A stretch of 64,000 bases of DNA, from the NCBI GenBank assembly GCA_022695795.1, contig MU404126.1, positions 1-64,000 of the forward strand, read 5' to 3'. The DNA is from Biscogniauxia marginata (taxonomy: Eukaryota; Ascomycota; Sordariomycetes; Xylariales; Xylariaceae). The translations under genes and the position numbers were made by a program. Shown here piece by piece: positions 21,786 through 33,851 of the stretch. A model generated the notes under the pieces. That model was not told the origin of the DNA. It made no database searches and saw only the letters and a program-made list of their open reading frames with translations. Positions within the stretch are counted from its first letter, which is position 1, and every line of letters begins with the position of its first letter.

Positions 21786-23552
21786 TTACAGCCACTCGCT
21801 AGCACCGTCCAGCGCCGACAGCGGTCCAATATGGGCCACGTACCCGTCCGGGCGTACGAGGACGTACCCAGCCCCGTCCTCGAAGCCGTACATCCTGTGC
21901 AGCTCGCCGCCCACGTCCACATAGCCGCCGCCGCCGCCCCGCTCCTCGCTCAGCAGCGCGTGGACCTTGACCCGCGCCGCGGCATCCACGTGCTCCAGGA
22001 ACCTCGCCTCGGCCCGGTGCAAACCGCCCTCGCTCGCCGCCCCGCCGCCGCCGCCGGAGGAGAACAGCACGAGATGGTGGCTCTCGGGCGAGAACAGCTC
22101 CTGGAACCACTTTTCCCCTCCCTCTCCCTCTGCTCCTCCGTCTCCGGCGACCCTGATCTTCCCGTCGGCGGCGCGGTCACCGCCTCGGATCGGGCCCTGG
22201 AATCCGGGCGCCGTGCCAACGATGGCATTGCTGACGCTGCCGCTGCTGTGGCGGTACCGCACCCGCAGCTGCGAGATGAACTCGAACTGGCGCGCGACGA
22301 GGCGGCGGCTGGCCAGGAGCCAGGGCAGCACCCACGGCAGGACCAGGTTGCGCAGGTAGACGAAGACGGGGTTCGTCGAGGCCACGTACGCGAAGGACGC
22401 GTCCGAGTTCCTGAGCAGGTGCCGGCCCACAGGGTGGCGCTCCGCGTGGTAGCTGTCCAGCAGCAGCAGTAACGACGATGACTTGTTTCTGCTACTACTG
22501 CTACTGTCGCCGTCATCGCCGCTCCGCCGCAGCACCGCGCCCAGCTTCCACCCCAGGTTCGCGGCGTCCTGGATCCCCGTGTTCATCCCCTGCCCGCCGG
22601 CCGGCGAGTGGATGTGCGCCGCGTCGCCCGCGACCAGCAGCCGGCCGTCGCGGTAGCGGTTCACGCCGCGGTGGTGCAGCCGGAACCGCGTCAGCCAGGC
22701 CGGGTCGTGCAGCGTGCCGCCGCCGGGGAAGACCTGGTTCAGGAAGTCCTGGAAGTCCTCGAGCCTCGCGGGAGGCAGGCCCTCGGCGGCGCCGGGCGAG
22801 GCATCGGCGTTGGCCGGTCGCGACACGACGAGCCGCACGAAGCCGTCCCACATCGGCAGGAACACCATCACGCCCCGCCCGAAGCACATGTACGCCCGGT
22901 CGGTCTTCGCCTGCGTCTCGATGCGCGTGTCCGCGAGGATGAACTCCTGCGGGTACGCCTCGCCCTCGAAGGTCATGTTCGCCGCGGCGTGGCGGACGCA
23001 GCTATGTGCCCCGTCGGCGCCGACCACGTATTTCGCCCGGACGATCTCCTCAACTCCCTCCTCCCTGTTATCTCCTCCCTCCCCACGGTCCACAGCAGCA
23101 GCAGGACCAATCCTCACCGTCACGCCCCCCTCATCCTGCGCGATCTCCCTCGCCTCGACGCCCAACTCGGCGCGGAACCCGCGCTCCGCGAGCCGGGCCT
23201 CGAGCCACTCCTCCGTGTCGCGCTGCGAGACGGCCAGGGGGAGCGGGAATGCGGTGCCCCGCCTGATGCGCGCGAGCTCGAGGTCGAGGTCCGCGACGCG
23301 CCGGCCCGCGACGCAGACGGTCGTCCCCGCGGCGACGGTGCCGCGCGCCAGCAGCCCGCCGACGTCGCCGTGGCGGCGCAGGACCTCGAGCGTGCGCGGC
23401 TGCACCACGATGGCGCGGCTGTGCGGTGAGCGCCGCGCCGCCTTGTCGATGATGCGGAAGGAGACCTGCTGCGCAGCGAGCTCGAGGGCGAGGGCGAGGC
23501 CCGTGGGCCCAGCGCCGACGATCAGGATGTCGGTTTCCTTCGTCGTTGTCAT
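21786..23552 (-). CDS. FAD-dependent aromatic-ring monooxygenase (phenol hydroxylase-like)
   Basis: Intronless, 588 aa, start at MTTTKETDILIVGAGPTG. It has the three class A flavoprotein monooxygenase motifs: GxGxxG as GAGPTG (13-18), the DG motif VVGADGAHSCVR (about 176-187) and the GD motif LLVAGDAAHIHSPAGGQG (about 305-322). The C-terminus ends in a stretch like the thioredoxin-fold domain of phenol hydroxylases (YVLVRPDGYVAHIG). It likely hydroxylates an aromatic or polyketide substrate using NAD(P)H and O2; the substrate cannot be read from sequence. Low-complexity Ser runs (near 350-365) and Gly runs interrupt the C-terminal half. It is very GC-rich, like the convergent RTA1-like gene, so a small detoxification or metabolite pair is possible. 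Confidence 0.88.
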   Translation of the reverse strand: MTTTKETDILIVGAGPTGLALALELAAQQVSFRIIDKAARRSPHSRAIVVQPRTLEVLRRHGDVGGLLARGTVAAGTTVCVAGRRVADLDLELARIRRGTAFPLPLAVSQRDTEEWLEARLAERGFRAELGVEAREIAQDEGGVTVRIGPAAAVDRGEGGDNREEGVEEIVRAKYVVGADGAHSCVRHAAANMTFEGEAYPQEFILADTRIETQAKTDRAYMCFGRGVMVFLPMWDGFVRLVVSRPANADASPGAAEGLPPARLEDFQDFLNQVFPGGGTLHDPAWLTRFRLHHRGVNRYRDGRLLVAGDAAHIHSPAGGQGMNTGIQDAANLGWKLGAVLRRSGDDGDSSSSSRNKSSSLLLLLDSYHAERHPVGRHLLRNSDASFAYVASTNPVFVYLRNLVLPWVLPWLLASRRLVARQFEFISQLRVRYRHSSGSVSNAIVGTAPGFQGPIRGGDRAADGKIRVAGDGGAEGEGGEKWFQELFSPESHHLVLFSSGGGGGAASEGGLHRAEARFLEHVDAAARVKVHALLSEERGGGGGYVDVGGELHRMYGFEDGAGYVLVRPDGYVAHIGPLSALDGASEWL

Positions 23553-24464
23553 TATTATCTTTTTCTTTGGGGTATATAAGATATGAAAGTAGGAAAGGGG
23601 GTATTATAAACCGATGATAGCTTGACTATTCGTCCCGTCAAGCCAGACTCTTTCTAAAATGGTTCTTGTAACTAATGGAATACCCTCTTCTTTTCTTCCA
23701 CTCTTCTGTTCCTACCTGTATATATATAACGGTTCATTACGTATAGTTATTCTCGCACTCTGCTACATCTGAACACCCATTCCGGTCAATTCCTAGTGCT
23801 TGAAGTCTTCTAGCGGCACAGTCATCGTAGGAGGAAGGCCGCGCCCAAAAAGCGCCACGGATGAATGAATCATTCTGCGTCAGGCGTCCGGCATAGCCTT
23901 GTAATTACCGTACGAGGATGAGCTGAAAAGCAGGTCTACCTGACCACGATCCACACTTGTTATATGATGTGACCTGACCAATTAGAGTCGATCTCGCGAC
24001 AGCACCAGCGCCGCATCGGTCTATCAAGACCGGCCTTCTTACCCGGTTCCATACGACCTGTGACTTGTAAGCCACTTTTACTTCGGTTAATACCGGGCTG
24101 CTCTCGAAAGGAAGAAGGGAATAACCCTGGAATCATATTCTATTTTCCTTCTATTCTTTTACTCGTAATTCTCTTTTCACTTTTTCTGTACCATCTATAC
24201 TTAATTGAAAAGACTCATACGAGTCGGCCACTTCGTATTGACCTCCAAGGTCAACTATGAATGATTCAAATAGATTTTGGCATCTCTATTGTAGTAGCCA
24301 TTACCTGTAGGGGTGGCACGCAGTGGGCGGTCGTCGCCGCCAATCATAATACGTGAGTCAACGAGCTTATGCCAAGTCTAACTCAGCCTGGAGCTGAATC
24401 TTCTTTTTCATTTCCTCGTGAACCTTTGCTTCAGTCCTCAAGCGTCTAGCCTCTGCTGTCCTGT
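23553..24464. other. Intergenic, monooxygenase upstream / palA downstream
   Basis: About 900 bp with no supported gene. It includes the monooxygenase promoter (right of 23552) and the 3' flank of palA. No clear motif seen. Confidence 0.5.
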
Positions 24465-27400
24465 CTATTTCCAAGCGCTCAATCCAGCCCACGGATCGCT
24501 ACTCTGTTGCGGCTGCGTAGTCCTCGGGGCCGCGCTATGGGGGACGGCACTCTGCGGCCCGCCGCTACCGTACGCATAGTCCTGTTGGGGGTAGTGGATA
24601 GTCTGTTGCGGCCCTAGCGGCGGAGGCCCTGGTGGCGGCGGAGGCGGGACGAATCCCGCGGGCATGAACTGCTGCGATTGTTGTGGTTGCTGTTGTTGCG
24701 CTTGCGGGTTTCCGTAAGTGCTGTATTGGTTCGGCGTAAAGGACGTTTGGTTGGGCGGAGGTGAAGCGGGACCTCTAGCCCCTACTCCGAGACCGAAGGT
24801 GGTCTGCGTCGGCGGAGGGGATACCGGACCCGGGTTCCGTCCCCAGTTACTCGGGTTATATGCGACTTGGCCATACTGCTGGTTGTTTTGCTGCGGGTTA
24901 GGTGTGTACGACTGCGGTGCGGGCGTGTAGGTGCTGTTAGGTGGAGGACTAGAAAACCCAGGGTAATTGTTGGCTTGATTAGGGGGTGGTGAATTTGGAA
25001 CCTGGTAGTGGCCGCTGAAATTGGTCTGCGGGTAACGGGGTGTGCTGTTAAAAGATAGCGGAGCTGGCGTTGGGCGCGTCGGTCCTGGATTTGGAGATGG
25101 CGATGATGTACCGGGATCCATGGACATGCGTTCCATCAGCCCACGCAGTCGCTCTCGCTCTACCTCGGCCTGGGCGCTCTTATTCGCAGCCTGTTCTTGT
25201 TCGATCTGACTGAGAAGTTGTGCACCTTCCGACCTACGGTTATTTACAAAAGTCTCGACGTTCTTCTCCAGGCTATCGACCGTCTCCTTCATCTCGGTAT
25301 ACCAATTCTTGGCACTCTGCAGGCCCGACTCGAGATCCAGAAATTCCTGGTACGCCCTCTTATACTTGTTCACCACCAAGTTTCTCTGTCTTTGTATGAC
25401 TTCGTATTTGCTCTGCTCCGAGCGCACGCGCCTATCTTGGAGGAGGTTGTTAAAAGATGTCGTAAGCTCTTTCATCAGCGAGGACTGCTTGTGATTTGCC
25501 TGAAGAAGCCGTTGTTGGTGAGGACGGAACTTCTCAAGTTCGGACTGGAACAACTGGCTCTCGTAATTCGCTATTGACTTCTTGTTCAATATGAGAATTT
25601 GCGAGATATCGTCGGTGTGAACCTAGGACTTGTCAGTTTTCTTTCTCTAGCCGCCAGAACTTTCGCGGTCTCACCTTTTCCTTAAGATCTTTTAGTACTT
25701 GATTCCGCTCCCTCTTAACGAGATTTAGCTTCTTCAGGATATCCTCCACCCGACCTATCTGCTGTGCGACGCTCTGACTGCCGTCGTCGAAATCAGCATC
25801 TAGCAGGTTTGGTTCGCCGCCCGCCGGGCTTGTCGCGCTGCTCGACTTTGCCCTGACCTTAGCTAGTGCGCTCTGGAACAGGGCGTCCACCTCGCCCGTC
25901 TGTGCCGCATTCCGCATCTCTTCAAAGTCGGACTCATTTTGCCGAAATTTGGTATATAGTTGTCCGTCGCTCTTCGACGCTTCGTCGAGCGCCTCCCTGT
26001 AATTCCGGATGTTGCCCCGCAGAGTCGTCGTCAGCCGGGAGCTCGGCTGCTGTGTCCATTCACTCTCGTATTTGGACCTCATCTTCTCGCAGACGCTCTC
26101 TTCCATATCCAGCTGCTTGGAACTTCTATCCAGAACGGTCACGATAGCGTCCCTGTCTATCCGCAACGTGTCGAATATCGATATCGGGTTCTCGTGACCG
26201 GCGACATCGTCGCACCAAGTCCGGAAATCTTCGTCCGGCAGGATGTCTTGATCGATGCCTCCCTTGAGCACTTGTAACGCGCCCGGCAACCTGAGATAAT
26301 CCAAGCTCGCCGCCATCTCACTATTTGCCAGCTCTACTCGCTCGGTCTCGGCACGTACCAACTTCGCCTTCTCCTCGTCGTACAAGCTCGCAGACTCGGT
26401 GACGGCAAAAGGGACGATCTTCGCGAATAAATCCGGACCGGTAATCCGTTGAATGTCCTGGCCGGCATATAGCTCGTTCACCGGTATCGGCTTCGAGGCG
26501 GGAAGCTTCGGCACGGGGATTAAACTGGCCTCGGCGGGGACTGTCTGGTGGTAGATATAATCGTTATCCTTGATTAGTTCCTTCAACTTTTCCTGAATAG
26601 TAGTCAGGTTTCGCTTAGTGATTTCAGCGAGTAAAGGCCCCGTATCCGCACTCAGATTTGCACTAGGCGGCATGGTCGTGGGAAAGTTGCTAGCTATCCT
26701 GTTCGCTTCTTTTGCCTGTATCTCGGCGGCCGCGAGTCTTGCTACGGCGACGCCGTACGAATTGGCATCTTCATCGGCCAGAGCCTGATAATATTGGGCG
26801 TTTGAGCTCATCAGACTGGCTTTGATCTGCGAGCTACAGTCAGTATGCACGTCCGGACCTCCGGAATCGCCCATCCAACGTAGAAATTGAGTATGAAAGC
26901 AACGTACCTGAATGAATAGAAACCAGACTTTCTCGAATATAGCCTTGTTGACGTTTTCCTGGACCCCCTCGACGGCTTGCTGATATAGGTATGCGGCCTG
27001 GCTAGAGAGCTTTGCTAGCAACCCTACCTTTTTCTGGTCCGCAACCTGCTTTTCTAGAAATACCTCCTGAGCCTGCGCAAGCATTATCTGGATGAGGGTC
27101 TTTACGGTTTCCCTGCTCAGGTCGGACGATGGCGCATGCAGGAAGTTCTCGTTGATGTACGTAAACATGCCGGCGGAGGCTTGGAAGGAATGGTACGCCA
27201 TCTTGAGGCCAGCTTCTTCCGAGCGGGTTTGGAAGGCGGCATGGCAGGATAGAACGGCAGATATGTTAAAGATGATGGAGGCTTTCTCGAAGGCTAGCGA
27301 ATACTGCGAAGTTGACTTGTGCGTGAACGCATCGAACCTGTGACCTGGGAGTCAGAACTGAAAAGAATTTACCGCGACGGAACCGTATCTCGTAAACATG

Positions 27401-27689
27401 GCCGGTCATACCAGGTGAAGGATATCTTGATGTGTTGCTCGTCCACAGGGAAGCGCAAGTCCAGCAACTCGAGCTGGCCGTAGTATCTGTATAGCAGATC
27501 TCTTCCCGCGGTGCTGTCTTTCCCGGCGCCCCGCATATCTTGTCGCAAGCGGTTGAGGGTAACGCACTCCTCGGCATACCGTTCCGGGTCATCCCCATAG
27601 GTATCTCGAATATAGGTCTTCAGCGGGGTGATCCAGTCGATCTCGTTGGTAGCCTTCAGAGGCACGGAGAGCATGGGAGTCTGCGTCAT
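24465..27689 (-). CDS. palA: PalA/Rim20, pH-signalling BRO1-domain scaffold
   Basis: Four exons on the minus strand: 27689-27412, 27337-26908, 26826-25675, 25622-24465; 1005 aa. Junctions keep phase, for example ISFTW to FDAFTHKSTSQYSLAFEKAS and KEK to VHTDDISQILILNKK. The family binds ESCRT-III (Snf7/Vps32) through its N-terminal BRO1 domain and YPxL motifs of PacC/Rim101 through a coiled V domain, placing the transcription factor near the protease PalB/Rim13 on endosomes. Here BRO1 spans about 5-390 (SLAFEKASIIFN, KVWFLFIQ, AQYYQALADED). The coiled V region runs to about 790. A long Pro/Gln/Asn-rich tail ends in DPWAGLSAWK. Intron 2 (81 nt) has no in-frame stop. Intron 3 is 52 nt. Confidence 0.93.
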
Positions 27690-30190
27690 GGTGATGCCGC
27701 ACTTATATACAGCTAACTAACGGTTCGGTTTATATCAGAGATATCGGGAAAGGGGTTCCCATGGGGTTCGGCGAGGTCGGGTGGTCGGGTGGCCGAGAGG
27801 TTAGGTATCGTTGGAGATGAGTCGGTAGGTTAGATGACGCTGATGACGATGATAGCAGAGTTATTGGGTAGCAGCAGCGTATTCCGACGGGACGAGAGGC
27901 AGGCAGGCAGGCAGGCAGACAGACGTGGGATTCGGCTTGTGGTTAGTTCTCACGACGCTGTGTCATTTTTGAATTCATACTCTGGGAGGTCATGCTGTCG
28001 TCGGAGGCCAAGTCGCAAGTCAGAAAATAAGGTAGGTAGGTAATACGAGAAGAGAGTGGTCAGTGTGATGCCGGTATCGACGTGTGGGACAAGTTTGGGA
28101 GTTTTGATGGAGACCCCCCGTCGGAGAACCAAGGATCTTCTGTCGTTGAAGAATGATAGATGACGCAAGAAGTACGGGTAACACGCGGCGCATTTACAAT
28201 TCGCAATCAGGCCCATGAGATTGACCCAGGCAGACACATTCAAGGCGGAGAAGATGGAGGGGAGGGAGGGTGGAATAATAATTCGGGTTCCTTTCTGGTG
28301 TATGTAATCTAGCCGCCGGGTCGGTGTGGTGGGTGATTGATTAGGCGCCCTTTCGACATGAATGAATGTACCTAGCGTTGCATTGTTATGTACTATACTT
28401 GAGGTTGGCACACTGCTGTGAGAATCAAATAGCGGGGTTGGTTAGGTGCGACCACAGTACAGCAGTACCTAATGTACCTACACTTAACCTACCTATCACC
28501 TGATCATTTGTAATGCAACTGCAAATAGTTTACATGACTTCTATCCATCTTTTGTACAAGAATTCTTCAACGATCTCGTTGAAGATTAGGAAGTCAATGT
28601 AACATTGGTAACAACCCCGGTTACATGTGATAGAGCCCACTTGCTTGGGACTGACCCTCCAAGTTGGTGTCTATCAATACAGACTTGAATCTGATCTGGA
28701 AGAGCCTGTCGATCATGTAGGTATATAATCAACCGATTTATTTATATTTCATCCTTATCCAGTCATCTAGACGACACGAGAAAACCCATACCAGGTAGTT
28801 ACAAGATGTCGGGCATTGAAACCAACAGGACTTATTCCTCCTTTGGCCTGCGCGCTTATAAGCCCTACCTCTCTGCCTTACTTATTATGTCTTGGGAGAC
28901 TCAGCCCAACACAAGAAACCCAACGAAACCGCCCGAGGATTCAACCCAAATTCATGCGATGGAGAAAAGAAAATCGAACGGGTGGACGAGAGCAACTCGC
29001 AAAATCTCTCTTCCCTTTTTGCTTGCTGCACATTAAAGTGAAGCAAATCCCTTCCTCCTCGTAACACTAAGAGGACTGATAAACTACTACATACTACCTA
29101 CTGCTACGAAGAAGAGCACTACATACATACAAACACACGCTTATGCAGGTGACAAGCCCACGGCCCATATACCGTCCGGTGAGCACCCCAACCCGTCCCC
29201 CTGGGGTCCGTCATTGGCCAGGAATGCCTGTCACCCGAAGGTGGGAGACATGGGACTTGGGGAATTCGGATTGGCTTGAGCTGCGTGGCGGCTAAAAATG
29301 TCTATCTATCTGTCTATATGTATGTATGTAAGCAGGGAAAGCATACATATCCCAACCCATATCGTCTCCATAGCTTAGAATAAGAACGGAAAAGGGAAGT
29401 CAAAAGAAGCGCAACTGGCGCGTGCAAGCTGTAGGTCTCCAGCTTCCCTCCTCCACCTCTATAGTCTGCCCGAGTTACCTAAGGTAATAGGTAAATTCCC
29501 TTTGCCGCCGTCCGCGGCAGCGGCTCATCCACATAGTTGTGCATACCTGGGGTATCTAGAACACACCCACCCCGGCGGAAGAGGAGGCCAGTTCTGCGGC
29601 CATCTGTAAGATCGACCCTAGACATACAGCCCTAGGTTACCGTCCAGTAAGCCCCATGGTTCAACAAAGCTAGCATCTATCGACGTTTACCTACCCGGAA
29701 TAGTTCAGTTAAGGATTTGACACTACTATACATATATCAAATGGGGGTCTTTAAGTTCACTATATAGGTTATATTCCATTTATGATTGAGGAGAGTGGCC
29801 TCGGACGGCTTCTACTACTACTACTATAGTGCGCATATACGTACGTACATATTTTCGCTTATGCAGTTCGATTTCCGTAGTATACAAACACACTGCGGGG
29901 CGGAAACAATGGATTCTCCCGCCTTGATGTTGACAATCGTTACGCAAGATCTGTGGCTCTCGCTAAAGTCGGTATTGTCAGTTCATAGCCATATCGGACG
30001 CCCCGGGGATCGTTAAATTCCTACCCTAACAACGCCCCGTGTTATAACCCCGATTTCTATGTCTACAGGTGTAATATTTTCACACGTCGGAGGGTGTTCC
30101 AGCTCCCCCAAGATATGGTACAATGCTCTCTCAATTTGGTCGTCTTCTCTCTCAAGTGTTCAGTCGTAGGTACGCGGGATAGACCTAGTT
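27690..30190. other. Long intergenic region upstream of palA
   Basis: 2.5 kb without a supported gene. It holds an AGGC tetranucleotide run at about 27897-27918, a PacC-type hexamer GCCAAG at 28007-28012, many TACCTA/TAGGTA motifs, and two overlapping 76-82 codon frames near 28806-29064 that I do not believe. A tRNA-like GTGGCCGAGAGGTTAGG near 27788 has no matching downstream arms. Confidence 0.5.
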
Positions 30191-31988
30191 TCAGCCCGAG
30201 CCCGAGCCGGAATCTTTCTTGGACTGTTCGTCAGATCTACCGTCTGGCCGGTTTTTATCTGTCGTCGAGTTCTCTCCAGAGTCGCGATGAGCAGGATGAT
30301 TTGTCAGGTTATGCCACATCGCCTTCAAAAATCCTTCGCTCTGATGTGTAGCAGGGTCGTCATCCTTTGTTGCTTCTCGGGGCGACGAAGATGAGTCAAA
30401 CCTAGAAGAGTTTCAAGTCAGCTATCATGCTCAAGGAAGTTCATATAGTTAGTTATATGAATACTTACCCTGGCCACTTGACGTTCATTATTCGCTTTGC
30501 CGTCTTGTCGCCCATCTCGTCGGCTAGCATCTCGACGATCGTCCGTTGGTTCGAAGAGAGGTACTTCGGCATCGCCACCCGGAACTCAACCTTCAAGTCG
30601 CCAGACTTACCACGCCGCCCACCAAGCTTCTTCATGCCCAAGCCGCCCAGCGTTATTTTGTCTCCAGTGTTCGTGCCTGTCGCAACCTTCACATTGACCT
30701 CGCCATCCAGAGTAGGAATTGTAACTTCACCGCCCAGCAGCGCCGTCGTCAATGGAATGCTAGCCGTATAGAGTATGTCGGAGCCGACTCGCTTGAATTT
30801 GGAATCTGCCGCAACCCGGACTAGAACGTAGAGATCTCCTCTGGCAATCTTGGCGTTGGGTTCGGTGCTGCCGGTGACGGGGGCATCACCCTCTCCATCC
30901 AGTCGCAGTCTCATACCATCCTCGATACCTGCGGGGATGTCGACGGTGATGGTCTTGCGTTCCTTGACAACGCCGTTCCCGCCGCAAGTCTTGCACTCCG
31001 ATCCTTGGGGTACCGTCTGGCCAGTGCCTCTACATGCGCCACATGTGCTGGCCATCTGAAAGCCGCCCGTCAGGAAATGCACCTGCGTACCTGATCCGCC
31101 GCAAGATTTGCACGCAGCTCGTTGCGTCCCCGGTTTCAAACCGCTCCCTGTGCAAGTATTACAGGTGGCCAGAGGGTGTATCGCGATGGTCTTGCTTGTG
31201 CCCCTTGCCGCCTCCATAAACGAGATGCTTGTCTGCACTTCGATATTTTCCCCGACCAACGTCTCTTGCCCAAAGGGACTCCTGCCGCCACGGTGACTAC
31301 CCGTGCCAAAGGGGCTAGCTCGTCCGCCGGTGAACGCCGAAAATAGGTCGTCGAAGTTGATGTTTGCGCCGAAACCACCTTGCCCGCCAAATCCCGTGAA
31401 GGGGTTTCCTGCCCCTCCAAACGGATCGCCAGCCCCCGGTTGAGGTCCACCATTGGGATCGAATGCGGCAGCGCCAAATTGATCATACTGCTCTTTCTTC
31501 GCCGGGTCTGATAATATCTCGTAGGCCGACTGGATCTCGGCAAATTTGTCCTTGGCTGTTGGGTCCTTGTTGGTATCAGGATGGAATTTTTTCGCTAGTC
31601 CATAGTAGGCCTTCTTGATATCTGCGGCCGAAGCCGACTTACCCACACCCAGTGCCTGGTATGGGTCCCTTACGGCGAGCACATTCGGAGTAGCGTGGAA
31701 GGACTGCAGCAGAGAAGATAGTTAGCAAAATATGCCTGGTATACAAAGCTTGTGTACGAAGTTGTGGGAAGCAGGAGGGGAGGGGCAACAAACTCGTTGA
31801 AATGCGGCCTGGCGAACTGGCCGCACTGGTGATTTCTGAGGTCTTGTCGGGAATGAGGATACGGGGCGGCATTGTGCAGCGCCGTGCCGTCTCAGATTAT
31901 CCTTCAACCTTTGTTGTCTTCGACATATCTGGGCCGGGGAGAAGATGCGCGGGGGCAGCGCCGCCTTCGTAATGACACTAGAGTTCAT
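30191..31988 (-). CDS. mdj1: Mitochondrial DnaJ (Hsp40) co-chaperone Mdj1
   Basis: Three exons: 31988-31794, 31703-30469, 30401-30191; 546 aa. It stimulates matrix Hsp70 in folding and protein protection. The N-terminus is basic and acid-free with a presequence look, followed by SFHATPNV. The J domain is at about 78-140 with HPD at 106-108, then a Gly/Phe-rich linker. The zinc-binding region has four CxxCxGxG modules ([32 protein letters not shown]), followed by the C-terminal substrate domain (GDITLGG-like [14 protein letters not shown]). Exon 3 adds a conserved [11 protein letters not shown] motif and a Ser/Gly tail. Its donor is GTAAGT, and skipping it would truncate the protein just after KWPG. 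The first intron uses the less common donor GTTTGT. Confidence 0.92.
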
Positions 31989-33210
31989 GTTGAAAGATCA
32001 CAATCGATAGTAAAGACTCGTAACCGTAGGAATCTTCATGGCATGTCTACTAGAGGTAATATTGAGGTCGGGTTCACATGTGAAAAGAGTCTGTGGTTTG
32101 GGGGTGGATTGGAAACAGAAAATTTTTGTTCACGTTATCGAGAACAATCTCATCGCGATGCAGCTCGAACTTTTTTTTCTGCACTAAAAGGCCGATGCCG
32201 AGCGAGCGGGAAGCTTCTCCAATGATCTAATTCGTCCTCCCGGTCTTCGGACTTAGCTGCCTGAGGCCACACCACCTGTAAAATGTCTAATAATTGATTG
32301 GCCTGTCCTCTTGTATGTACACTAAACCCCTCTCTTCCACATGCATCTGTCGTACTTCAACATGGCATGAGTTCGACTAAATTCTGATGCTATCCATAAC
32401 AAGGGAAAGCGGAAAAGTCGAATTGGTAATATCAACTCGAATTTATACCATAGTACAGCGTTACCTAATTAATTATTCCCATTATTATATACCTACATTG
32501 GTAAGTAGATACCATACTTACGACAAACACGCATAAGTACATATTGGTTTATAACGATCACTTGATGTTCGCGAGCCAAAGTGGGGGTGGGGGAAAGCAA
32601 TCCAGGTGCGCGGCGAAACGCGCTAACAATAAGCGGATTTTAGGTCGGTGGTAACAAGTCCTGTAGCGCCGTTCCATCATCCACGACCAAGGACCCGCAG
32701 GTCATGCATCGTCTCGAGCCAACAGAACCTTGATCATTCCGTACCTCACTAGGAAACTAAAGCCATCTAACATTGCAGAGATGCGTTCATTCAGTGTTTA
32801 CACTAGGTACCTATATATCCAGGAGACCCTAGAAACAATACCATAGACATTCCCCCTTCGGGTTTTAATAGAATCCCGATGTGCTGTCATGACCGTCGAT
32901 GTTCTATATATTCCTTAATTTGTCAAATGATGTGGGTATCCATCAATTCATCTCCGTGATGTGATCGAGACCCGCCGCCCGGACGCTAAAAACTCCTGCG
33001 CAAATGCAAAGTGGTAGAGAAAAAAAAAGACTTGGTTTCGAGTACTGTGTTCAAACAATCAAGATCGAGTAAAAGACCCAATCCCATTATAGTATACGTA
33101 CGGGGAAAAACAGATTCCGTAGGGATAGAGGAGTATAAACGGTTCGTTTGTCATATGTACGTTCGTCTGTTTGTTCATTCGTTCGTCTGTTCGTGCATGA
33201 CACGAACCAG
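31989..33210. other. Intergenic, mdj1 promoter side
   Basis: 1.2 kb with no supported gene. It contains the mdj1 promoter and the 3' flank of the SAP30-like gene. Nothing beyond poly-A/T tracts seen. Confidence 0.5.
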
Positions 33211-33851
33211 TCAGGGCAGAGGAGATGAATGTGGTGCATTCTTGTTCCTCTTGATTTTGACGACTCCCGGGTTCCTAATCTTGTGAAGAAAGCCGACGAT
33301 GACGTCGTTCTCCTGGATACCCATGCCGTTGAAGTGTCTCCTGACCGCCTTTGTGAGGTCCTCCTTGCTCTGTCGCCGATGTTCCTGTCTTCGCGCCATC
33401 GTGGGCGAGCGCAGGCCGATGCCGGGTCGCGAAAGGACCCAGTAGTGGTACGAGTTGGCAAAGGCGGTCGGCGTGTCGAGGCGGTGCTCGCGACGGTAGT
33501 CGTGTAGGACGTCTCGGTCGAAGCTTGACCACCGGAGCTAGAGGGTCAGGGTCATCGTCAATTTCCAGCCGAACTAAGACATTCACGTTGCCATTGCAGC
33601 AGTGCATGGTTGCTTACTCCTAGAGTATGTGCAGGTTGTGACACAGCCTGCGCTGTTGGTGGTGCGATCGACGACGAGCCGTTGGTAGCGTTGGCGTCTC
33701 GCAATTGCGAGCCCGTAGAACTTCCGACTCGTCGCATCTTGCCATTCGTCTGGTGATTGTGGTTGTTCGAACCGTTGCCGTTCCGCTCCTTGACACTCGC
33801 CGTCTCCGGCTTGGAGTCGTCGTGGTTCAATTTCGATTTGGCCGGCGGCAT
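33211..33851 (-). CDS. SAP30-like Sin3-binding protein (histone deacetylase complex)
   Basis: Two exons: 33851-33618 and 33537-33211; 186 aa. The N-terminal half is low-complexity (Asn/Ser-rich, with KMRRVGSS). The C-terminal half has the fungal SAP30 Sin3-binding signature: RWSSFDRDVLHDYRREHRL, then SYHYWVLSRPGIG, then RRQSKEDLTKAVRRHFNGM and NDVIVGFLHKIR. I placed the 80-nt intron because the signature needs the frame after CTCTAG at 33538, where a stop sits directly upstream. A donor GTAAGC follows HTLG. SAP30 proteins bridge Sin3 and Rpd3-type deacetylases in transcriptional repression; nuclear location is inferred. The tail after FLHKIR is longer than I expect and may reflect an unrecognised intron. 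Confidence 0.82.

Noticed and set aside
27777..27800. tRNA-like start GTGGCCGAGAGGTTAGG
   Set aside because: It resembles a D-arm of a serine or leucine tRNA, but no anticodon arm, T-arm or acceptor pairing follows within 100 bp.
28806..29064. Two overlapping 76- and 82-codon frames
   Set aside because: Different frames of the same DNA are both open, neither has a recognisable motif, and the region has no clear gene structure.
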